Shown: positions 1 through 5,439 of the stretch, piece by piece
How the letters are laid out: the number at the start of each line of letters is the position of its first letter
Numbering within the stretch: the first letter of the stretch is position 1
DNA from: Pirellulaceae bacterium
Lineage (GTDB): Bacteria > Planctomycetota > Planctomycetia > Pirellulales > Pirellulaceae
Length of the DNA: 5,439 bases
Direction of reading: 5' to 3'
NCBI GenBank assembly: GCA_020846515.1
Contig: JADLDX010000497.1
Coordinates: forward strand, 1 to 5,439
Position numbers and translations under genes: made by a program
The notes under the pieces: model-generated
Seen by the model: the letters and a program-made list of their open reading frames with translations, nothing else
Databases searched by the model: none
What the model was told of the DNA's origin: nothing

Positions 1-784
1 GCCGATCGGCTATGCGAGACTGGCTAGTTGCTTGCGTGCCGTTCCAATTGGGTTTGGAGTACAACGCTATTTGCCGCAACTCCAAGCAGCGCTTGATTCC
101 GCCGTGATCGACAAATCATTGCACGTGGCTCAACCCAGCCAGACGCCTGATCAACCGGAACGTGACTTTGGTATTCCCGTGCTCTCGGCGCTCATCTCGA
201 TGTTCCAACCGTTGGTGCCATTGGCTGTTAATCCTAACCAAGATGCCCAAGCCATCCTCCGCTCCGCAAGAGAGTTATTGCAGCATCATGCGCGCGCGGA
301 GAACAAACTCGATCGATACGCGCGCGCTAAACTGCTGGATGATATCGATGGTATGCTCCGACTGCTGCCCGCGGCCAACGAACATCAACTAGACATTCGA
401 AGTTGGCTGGAAGATCTACCGCTGAACAGCCGAATCTTGGCCAGTTCCCCTAAGCCCGGCTGCATCCATATCGCGCCGCTGGAGCAGGGAGGCATCATTG
501 GACGCCCACACGTTTTTATCGTAGGTCTGGATGACCAGAATTATCCTAAAACCACGGCGGTTGATCCGATTCTGTTGGATGCCGAGCGACATCGATTATC
601 AGTCGACCTGACGACCGCAGATGCTATATCCCAGCGTGCCAGCTCTGCGTTGCAGCGCGTCTTGGCTCGAATGCGTGGCCTGCCCGAAGCTCAAGTTCGA
701 CTGTCATACTCCGATCGCAACCTGGTCAACGATCAAACCAATTACCCCAGCCCAGTGCTCCAAGAGTTACTAAAGGAGATGTAA
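1..784 (+). CDS. addB: AddB-like helicase-nuclease subunit, helicase-like part (5'-truncated by window, ends at in-frame TAA)
   Basis: This is the end of the helicase-like core of an AddB/RexB-type subunit of the AddAB double-strand-break repair complex, which acts in the cytoplasm on broken DNA ends. The frame is open from base 2, so the gene begins outside the window; the first in-window start-like codon (TTG at 32) is internal. Of the 260 residues visible from base 2, residues 154-182 match the family's motif-V-like strand, with key pieces IAPLEQGG and VFIVGLDDQNYP. Residues 233-250 give the LSYSDRN stretch followed by YPSPVLQEL, where AddB proteins have a SYP...PS.LL signature. An active helicase would show an LYVALTRA-type motif VI with its arginine finger here, so this part looks ATPase-inactive, as expected for AddB. 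The ORF ends with TAA at 782-784, but the same frame continues as the nuclease domain. The split is therefore probably secondary. Family assignment is fairly sure; the exact gene name is less so. Confidence 0.8.
   Translation, partial: PIGYARLASCLRAVPIGFGVQRYLPQLQAALDSAVIDKSLHVAQPSQTPDQPERDFGIPVLSALISMFQPLVPLAVNPNQDAQAILRSARELLQHHARAENKLDRYARAKLLDDIDGMLRLLPAANEHQLDIRSWLEDLPLNSRILASSPKPGCIHIAPLEQGGIIGRPHVFIVGLDDQNYPKTTAVDPILLDAERHRLSVDLTTADAISQRASSALQRVLARMRGLPEAQVRLSYSDRNLVNDQTNYPSPVLQELLKEM
772..780 (+). promoter_or_regulatory. Shine-Dalgarno-like run before the addB internal stop
   Basis: The bases AAAGGAGAT are an almost ideal anti-16S match and end directly at the TAA. The spacing from AGGAGA (774-779) is 5 bases to CTG 785, which is good, and 17 bases to GTG 797, which is long. 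It could let ribosomes that terminate at 782-784 restart on the nuclease part. The same bases also simply encode the end of LLKEM, so the match may be chance, and CTG is a rare start codon. Function is inferred. Confidence 0.35.
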
Positions 785-801
785 CTGCCTGCGGCAGTGA
801 C
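781..801 (+). repeat. Small stem-loop enclosing the addB internal stop
   Basis: The arms GTAACTGCC (781-789) and GGCAGTGAC (793-801) are inverted repeats around a TGC loop, with 8 of 9 pairs. The only mismatch is A783 against G799, and A783 is the middle base of the TAA. GTG 797-799 lies in the 3' arm, so folding would cover that candidate start. The core of 6 consecutive pairs (784-789 with 793-798) is short enough to arise by chance in coding DNA; no role is shown. Confidence 0.45.
782..784 (+). other. addB: In-frame TAA interrupting the addB reading frame
   Basis: The codon between Met (ATG 779-781) and Leu (CTG 785-787) is TAA. Upstream and downstream frames are identical, with no indel, and both sides match consecutive parts of the AddB fold: PSPVLQELLKE before the stop, then IEREMASYLLER and FGPYDGLV after it. 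One base change would restore a sense codon, for example CAA (Gln) or TCA (Ser). The stop lies in the linker between helicase-like core and nuclease, where a break would give two separately folding pieces. The other complete gene end here (2087-2089) also uses TAA, so TAA is a genuine terminator in this genome. Whether this is mutation, base-calling error or functional splitting cannot be decided from one sequence. Confidence 0.85.
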
Positions 802-2089
802 TTCTGTTTCCAGTAGTGACGCTGATCATTTAGATACCATCGAAAGAGAGATGGCCAGCTACCTTCTGGAACGCTCGCCGACAGTGCGACGCGATCGCTT
901 GGAATCCAAGTACGAACACTTGCGATACGCGCGACTGGCAACCGCCGCGCAGCGGTCGCCCGAGTTTGGACCGTACGACGGATTGGTGCCAGCGGCCGGC
1001 GCCAAACAACTGGCCAGCATCCTAATACCCACCGGTCCAGCACTAGAGCCCACATCCATAACATCAACCACCCAGCCAGTAACTAATGCCGTTTCCGCCA
1101 GCCGCTTGGAGACACTCGGTACCTGCCCACGCAAGTACTTCTTTCAGAGAGCCTTAGGTATTCGGGCACCTGACCTATGGGAACGGGAGACCAACGCCTG
1201 GTTGTCTCCACTCCAGCTTGGCAGCTTGATCCATGAGTTGTTCGAAGAATTTTTGCTCGACCTGACCGCTCGCGATCTAGTCCCTAATGTCGCGCGAGAT
1301 TCTCAGCCGCTTCAATCGCGATTGGATGAACTATTGCGCAAGTGGGCTCAGCAGATACCGGTCCATAGCCAAGACGCGTTTGATCGCCGTCGAAATGAAC
1401 TAATGGATACCTGCGAGATCTTCTTGATGAAGGAACAAGAGTACTGCCAGCAACGTCAAGCTCGACCGTGGATCGTGGAAGCCTCCTTGGGCAGCCCACG
1501 GAAAGACCGCAGCATCCAAACCGCTAACCCAGTGATCAACCAAGCCACTAACCCACTGGACTGCGACACGCCGATCGAGTTGGCCTTAACCGACGGGCGC
1601 GCCTTGCGTCTGGCCGGCCGCATCGATCGAATCGATCGACTGCTCATCACGGGCTCCGAGCGTTACGTCATCTGGGACTATAAATCGGGTTCGAACTTTG
1701 GCTATTCGCAAAGCGATCCATTTGCGCAAGGACGCAAGTTACAACCCTTCTTATATGTCGGCATGTTGCGCCATCGCTTTGAGCAGTTGGATAGGGACCC
1801 CGATGCGGTCGAGGGCTTTGGCTATTTCTTTCCCAGCCCCAGATGCGAAGGCTTGCGGCTCGAATGGAGCACTGTCCAGCTATCCCGCGGCGAAGAGATC
1901 ATCCGCCAGTTGTGCGACTTGCTGACCAGTGGAACCTTCATCGCTACCAACAAGAAGGAAGATTGCGGGTTCTGTGATTACGCACCCGTCTGTGGTCCAC
2001 CGGAAGACTTGGTGGTGATCTCGGAAATGAAAGCCCAAGCCCCCGGTAACCCAACACTTGATGCCTGGCGGTCGCTACGCCACGGATAA
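797..2089 (+). CDS. addB: AddB-like C-terminal PD-(D/E)XK nuclease domain with Fe-S cluster cysteines
   Basis: This is the C-terminal exonuclease domain of an AddB-type subunit (Cas4/RecB-like, pfam PDDEXK_1 style), which degrades one strand as the complex unwinds DNA. Numbering from GTG 797 (430 residues): Cys110 in TCPRKYFF is the first cluster ligand. His146 lies in GSLIHELFE. Asp277 in GRIDRID, then Asp294 and Lys296 in WDYKSG, are the metal-binding and catalytic residues. Gln316 and Tyr320 form the QxxxY motif. Cys390, Cys393 and Cys399 (CxxC-x5-C) are the other three ligands; the same spacing is known in Bacillus AddB. Nothing essential is missing. The frame is continuous with the upstream piece apart from the TAA at 782-784, and residues just before GTG 797 (LPAA from 785) read naturally, so the true protein is probably one chain. 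If translated separately, starts could be CTG 785, GTG 797 or ATG 851; GTG 797 is a convention, not shown. It ends at TAA 2087-2089, 200 bases before addA. Confidence 0.85.
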   Translation: MTSVSSSDADHLDTIEREMASYLLERSPTVRRDRLESKYEHLRYARLATAAQRSPEFGPYDGLVPAAGAKQLASILIPTGPALEPTSITSTTQPVTNAVSASRLETLGTCPRKYFFQRALGIRAPDLWERETNAWLSPLQLGSLIHELFEEFLLDLTARDLVPNVARDSQPLQSRLDELLRKWAQQIPVHSQDAFDRRRNELMDTCEIFLMKEQEYCQQRQARPWIVEASLGSPRKDRSIQTANPVINQATNPLDCDTPIELALTDGRALRLAGRIDRIDRLLITGSERYVIWDYKSGSNFGYSQSDPFAQGRKLQPFLYVGMLRHRFEQLDRDPDAVEGFGYFFPSPRCEGLRLEWSTVQLSRGEEIIRQLCDLLTSGTFIATNKKEDCGFCDYAPVCGPPEDLVVISEMKAQAPGNPTLDAWRSLRHG

Positions 2090-2289
2090 ACGTTAGCCCA
2101 AGATCCTGCCAGCGTCGGACTTTAGTCGGGCTCAACCGGACGCTAGCGCGCTGGCGGCTGATTAGCCGCAAGCGCGCTAGCCCACGGTTTTCGGCCCACA
2201 TTAAGATCAACGCCCCGCGTGCATATGGATGAACATGATGTTGAAGATTGAGCCAGCCCGACCACTCAGCCAACCGATCACGAGTCATT
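2090..2289. other. Intergenic region between addB and addA
   Basis: No coding region is supportable in these 200 bases. It holds the palindrome described separately. It also has a near-direct repeat of ten bases, CGTTAGCCCA at 2091-2100 and CGCTAGCCCA at 2175-2184 (9 of 10 identical), and a short GACTTTAGTC palindrome at 2118-2127. The gap suggests that addA may have its own transcription or translation signals, but I see no convincing -35/-10 pair and no clear Shine-Dalgarno before ATG 2290. Confidence 0.6.
2142..2181. repeat. 18-bp imperfect inverted repeat, likely dispersed palindromic element or hairpin
   Basis: The left arm GCTAGCGCGCTGGCGGCT (2142-2159) and the right arm AGCCGCAAGCGCGCTAGC (2164-2181) are inverted copies with one mismatch (17 of 18 pairs) and a GATT loop. 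It starts 52 bases after the addB stop. It is GC-rich and followed by CCACGGTTTT, so transcription could weaken here, but the T-run is short and detached from the stem. The GCTAGCGC/AGCCGC wording resembles palindromes common between genes of Pirellula-like planctomycetes. That comparison is from memory and unverified. The fold is directly visible; the role as repeat, terminator or mRNA end protector is inferred. Confidence 0.75.
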
Positions 2290-5200
2290 ATGAGTAGCCA
2301 TCACCACATCAACTCAGCCGATCAGGCCACTGATCAAGCATCCGAGCAAGACAGCCAAGCCCGACAGCGCATCAGTGATGAGTTGCATCTGAACTTGATG
2401 GTCGAAGCGGCCGCTGGCACGGGCAAGACAACCAGTATCATTTCACGGATGCTGAATCTGATCGCCCGCGATGTCTGCCGACCAGAACAGATGGCAGCGG
2501 TGACTTTCACTCGCAAAGCCGCGGCCGAGCTGCGCGATCGCTTTCGCTCTGCGTGGCAACAGCGCATCGATAAATTAGCGACGGCCACATCGCCTGACGA
2601 ACAAGCCGAACGTCGGCGATTAGAAATAGCCGGGCAATCGTTGACCCCAATGTTTATCGGTACGATTCACAGTTTCTGCGCTACGATGCTGCGCGAGCGG
2701 CCGATTGAATTTGGAGTCGATCCAGGTTTTCGCGAGTTGGACGAGCATGAAGAACAAGTGCTGCGCGATGAAGCCTGGGAAACGAATCTCTCCGAGCTCG
2801 CCGCCAGCGCTGACCCACTGCTCGGCCAGCTAGCGAATCTTGGATTGCACAGTCCACAACTCAAGGATTGCTTCCATAACTTTATCGAATACCGTGATGT
2901 CCAGCGCTGGCCCATCGATGAATTGCCCGACTTCGACCTGGCACACTGCCGTGTACAAACGCTGGATTATGTAGCTCACATCCGGCAGTTGATACCCACG
3001 TTCCCCAAGGATCGTGGTCGCGACGAATTGATGTCGCGCTACGAGTTAATCGCCAGGGCCAGTTCGCGCACTGCAGACGATGAAGGACGTTTCTTTAAGC
3101 TGATCGAGTTGTTCGATCACCGCGATGGCGCAGTGCAAAGCAACTGGTCAGACCGGAAGATCGGCAAAGCCGAACAAACGCGATTCAACCACTTTCGTGA
3201 CGCAGTGGCAAAACCGGCGATGAAATACTGGCGGCAACGACGCTACGCATTTGTGGTGCAATTCGTGCGACGTGCCGTGGTCGTATACGAACGCTTAAAG
3301 GCCATGAGCGGCGGCTTGGATTTTACCGATTTGTTAATCACCGCGGCGCGCGGCCTAAGAACACACGCCCACCTGCGATGCTACTTCCAACAGCGTTATA
3401 CGCATCTTTTGGTTGACGAGTTTCAGGATACCGACCCCATTCAAGCCGAAACGGTTGTCTTACTTGCCGCGGACACTACGCAGCAATCCGATTGGCAAAA
3501 ATGCACTCTTCGTCCAGGCGGTTTGTTCCTGGTCGGAGACCCCAAACAATCGATCTATCGCTTCCGGCGGGGCGACATCGTGACCTATAATCGCGTGAAA
3601 GCCTTACTGGAAAACTCGCGCGGCTTCGTTTTACCACTGCTGAAGAATTTTCGTTCGACCAGCGACTTGATCACTTGGAACAATCGTATTTTTAATGACC
3701 TGTTTCCCAGTCAGGCCAATAACTACGCGCCCGCGTTTACGCCGATGGTCTGTGGTCGTGACGCGAAGTCCTCTGCTAAACTAAGTGGCGTATACAAACT
3801 CTCGATCGGCAACAATCGTCGCCAAGATATTGACCAAGAGGCTGAGTACATTGCACGCTATATACGCCGGGCACTCGATAGTCACCAAACCACCTTGAGG
3901 TTCGATCCGGCCAGGCGATGTTATGAGCCCAGGCCAGTGGTTCCAGCAGACTTCCTGATCATTACACGTAACCGACCGCGCATTGGCAGCTTTCGCGCCG
4001 CTCTGCAGCGTTACAACATACCCTGCGATGTGTCAGGCAATAACGCTCTGGAGTATCTACAAGAGCTAAACCTCTTGTTGGATGTGCTGCGGACGGCGGA
4101 TGACCCTTACAATCCAGTACCCTATTTAAGTCTCTTGCGCGAACGCTTGTTCGGCTTCAGCGATGCAGATCTCTATGCCTTCAAACAAGCCGGTGGTTCC
4201 TTTTTATTCAGCCGTCCGGTTCCAGAGCAATTGCCCGAACCATTGAAGCAACGCTGGACGACTGCCAACGCCAAACTAGCGGCTTATCAAAGCTGGCTGC
4301 GAATGTTGCCACCGACCGTGGCCTTGGAGAAGATGGCATACGACTTAGGACTACTGGCCAGCAGCGCGGCAGCCAGCGAAGGCAACTTGTCGGTGGGCAG
4401 CATGTTCAAAGCCTTTGAGATCTTGCGCGATCGAAGCTGTCAATTCGACAGCGCGGCTGATCTGATGACTGGCTTGGAAGAGTTGCTGGAGATGGATGAA
4501 GTGGAAGGCATGCAGGCCATGACGTCACCGCTAGGTGCCGTGCGCGTGATGAACTTGCACAAGGCCAAAGGTTTAGAAGCGCCGATCGTTTTTCTGGCTG
4601 ATGTCTCCAAACAGATCGATTTCCCAGTCAAACTCCATATCGCAAGGCAGTCCGAGCCCGCGGTGGGTTATATGAATATCAGCCAGCGAGATCAACATTA
4701 CCACTGGCGTCCCGTAGCTTGCCCCGTAACCTGGGATGCGATCGCGGCAGAGGAGAGTGAGTTTGTTAAAGCCGAGCAGCAGCGATTACTGTACGTGGCT
4801 ACTACCCGCGCCGCCAACATGCTGATCGTGAGTGTTGGCAATGAAAAGTCCCACTGGTCCGAGTTAGTGCCCTACTTAAGCGACGCGCCCGAACTAGCCA
4901 TACCCGAGGACGTCCATTCAGAATCTGCCCAACTGACTGTGACTGCGCTGCCGCCAAGCCCGGTCGCTCTTGTTCCGAACAACTCAGAGGAGTCGCAACC
5001 GCCCCAGCCACCGTCCGTCCGTTGGCAACAAGCGAGCTTACCGACTTACAAAACGGTTAGCGTTAATAAAGTGGCGTTGCATGGTCAACAGCGTCCTGAC
5101 TGGCAATCCGATGGAGATCATGGAGCCGCTTGGGGGACTGCGATTCATGAATTATTGGAAATGCGCATTAAGAACCCCCATATCGATTTGGATCAACAGG

Positions 5201-5439
5201 CTCTGGCCATTTCCGTGGCTAACGCGATTGAGACCACTAGCGTGCAAGAGTTGGCCGAGACGGTCAACGCCGTGACGCGTTCGGCGATTTGGCATCGAGC
5301 ATGTCAAGCGCCACGTTTATACAGTGAACTGCCGTTTGACTTACTAGACCGTTCGGGCAGTCTGCCTACGATCGTGCGTGGTGTGATCGACCTGATATTC
5401 GAAGAGGCCGATGGCTGGGTGATCGTCGACTACAAGAGC
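2290..5439 (+). CDS. addA: AddA-like UvrD/RecB-family ATP-dependent helicase-nuclease subunit (3'-truncated by window)
   Basis: This is the motor and second nuclease of an AddAB-type complex: a superfamily 1A 3'-to-5' DNA helicase with a C-terminal RecB-like nuclease. The frame is open for 1050 codons with no stop. Motifs from ATG 2290: Walker A GTGKTT 43-48 (Lys46); Ia VTFTRKAAAEL 71-81; Ic GTIHSFC 124-130; II DEFQDT 376-381; III GDPKQSIYRFRRGD 416-429; IV NFRS 453-456; V MNLHKAKGLE 754-763; VI LLYVATTRA 833-841 (Arg840). A proline-rich linker follows (about 887-911), then the nuclease domain: GTAIHE 949-954, Asp1034 in GVIDLI, and Asp1047/Lys1049 in VDYK. The window ends one residue later, at Ser1050. 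Bacillus AddA is about 1230 residues, so a short tail is probably missing. ATG 2290 is preferred; TTG 2248 is the only in-frame alternative after the stop at 2242-2244. The addB-addA order fits AddAB. A generic RecB-like name is the main alternative. Confidence 0.9.
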   Translation, partial: MSSHHHINSADQATDQASEQDSQARQRISDELHLNLMVEAAAGTGKTTSIISRMLNLIARDVCRPEQMAAVTFTRKAAAELRDRFRSAWQQRIDKLATATSPDEQAERRRLEIAGQSLTPMFIGTIHSFCATMLRERPIEFGVDPGFRELDEHEEQVLRDEAWETNLSELAASADPLLGQLANLGLHSPQLKDCFHNFIEYRDVQRWPIDELPDFDLAHCRVQTLDYVAHIRQLIPTFPKDRGRDELMSRYELIARASSRTADDEGRFFKLIELFDHRDGAVQSNWSDRKIGKAEQTRFNHFRDAVAKPAMKYWRQRRYAFVVQFVRRAVVVYERLKAMSGGLDFTDLLITAARGLRTHAHLRCYFQQRYTHLLVDEFQDTDPIQAETVVLLAADTTQQSDWQKCTLRPGGLFLVGDPKQSIYRFRRGDIVTYNRVKALLENSRGFVLPLLKNFRSTSDLITWNNRIFNDLFPSQANNYAPAFTPMVCGRDAKSSAKLSGVYKLSIGNNRRQDIDQEAEYIARYIRRALDSHQTTLRFDPARRCYEPRPVVPADFLIITRNRPRIGSFRAALQRYNIPCDVSGNNALEYLQELNLLLDVLRTADDPYNPVPYLSLLRERLFGFSDADLYAFKQAGGSFLFSRPVPEQLPEPLKQRWTTANAKLAAYQSWLRMLPPTVALEKMAYDLGLLASSAAASEGNLSVGSMFKAFEILRDRSCQFDSAADLMTGLEELLEMDEVEGMQAMTSPLGAVRVMNLHKAKGLEAPIVFLADVSKQIDFPVKLHIARQSEPAVGYMNISQRDQHYHWRPVACPVTWDAIAAEESEFVKAEQQRLLYVATTRAANMLIVSVGNEKSHWSELVPYLSDAPELAIPEDVHSESAQLTVTALPPSPVALVPNNSEESQPPQPPSVRWQQASLPTYKTVSVNKVALHGQQRPDWQSDGDHGAAWGTAIHELLEMRIKNPHIDLDQQALAISVANAIETTSVQELAETVNAVTRSAIWHRACQAPRLYSELPFDLLDRSGSLPTIVRGVIDLIFEEADGWVIVDYKS

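Noticed and set aside
32..34. TTG as the start of the first AddB piece
   Set aside because: The frame is open upstream to the window edge, and the visible protein is only the end of a much longer helicase-like core, so the real start lies outside the window.
782..784. Recoding of the stop (selenocysteine, pyrrolysine or a reassigned genetic code)
   Set aside because: Selenocysteine uses TGA and pyrrolysine TAG, not TAA. TAA also ends the downstream piece at 2087-2089, so it is not generally reassigned. The small hairpin is not a known recoding element.
726..1134. Minus-strand open frames opposite addB (726-1067 and 859-1134)
   Set aside because: They lie fully opposite a frame with recognisable AddB residues, overlap each other in different frames, and their translations show no domain features.
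2142..2190. Classical rho-independent terminator
   Set aside because: The stem is strong, but the T-run is only four bases and starts five bases after the stem, so termination is possible but not supported.
2201..2229. Promoter for addA with TTAAGA and TATGGA at 17-base spacing
   Set aside because: Only four of six and three of six bases match the consensus boxes, which is expected by chance in a 200-base gap.
2248..2250. TTG as an upstream start for addA
   Set aside because: It is in frame after the stop at 2242-2244, but it has no Shine-Dalgarno. ATG 2290 already leaves about 40 residues before the Walker A motif, a length usual for AddA.
1944..2288. Minus-strand open frame of 114 codons covering the intergenic gap
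   Set aside because: It overlaps the conserved Fe-S cysteine coding region of addB by about 145 bases and runs through the palindrome, and its translation is Arg-rich with no recognisable motif.
2290..5439. AdnA/AdnB or plain UvrD/PcrA instead of AddA
   Set aside because: UvrD/PcrA lack the C-terminal nuclease seen here. AdnAB has two active motors, whereas the partner's visible core lacks motif VI residues and the Fe-S nuclease cysteine pattern is that of AddB.

Overview
The window carries one locus, read entirely on the + strand: a RecBCD-type, double-strand-break-resecting helicase-nuclease of the AddAB (RexAB) kind. The visible order is addB (3' part), a 200-base gap, then addA, which runs off the right end. 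Base composition is moderate (mid-50s % GC by eye) and the coding is dense. The planctomycete-looking palindrome between the genes and the general style of the two proteins suggest an environmental bacterium, possibly Planctomycetota of the Pirellulales kind. That assignment is an inference from memory and not proven by anything here.

Region 1 (1-2089) is the AddB-like subunit. The reading frame is already open at base 2 and ends at a TAA at 782-784. Exactly the same frame resumes at base 785 and stays open to a TAA at 2087-2089. The first piece holds the end of the helicase-like (catalytically degenerate) core. The second holds the complete PD-(D/E)XK nuclease domain with its four iron-sulfur-cluster cysteines. 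Joined, they read like one ordinary AddB C-terminal half, so a single in-frame stop splits the gene at the junction between scaffold and nuclease. The cause could be a nonsense mutation, a base-calling error, or a real split with re-initiation. A Shine-Dalgarno-like run lies just before the stop, and a small stem-loop encloses the stop.

Region 2 (2090-2289) has no gene I can support. It holds an 18-bp imperfect inverted repeat with a 4-base loop, resembling a dispersed palindromic element, and weak sequence upstream of addA.

Region 3 (2290-5439) is addA: a UvrD/RecB-type superfamily 1A helicase with motifs I to VI intact, followed by the start of a C-terminal RecB-family nuclease domain. The window ends one residue after the catalytic DYK motif.

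By family knowledge, AddA supplies the 3'-to-5' motor and one nuclease, and AddB supplies a scaffold and scanning function plus the second, Fe-S-stapled nuclease. Together they resect broken ends and prepare 3' single strands for RecA. I see no new defence or mobile system. The most interesting feature is the way addB is interrupted.
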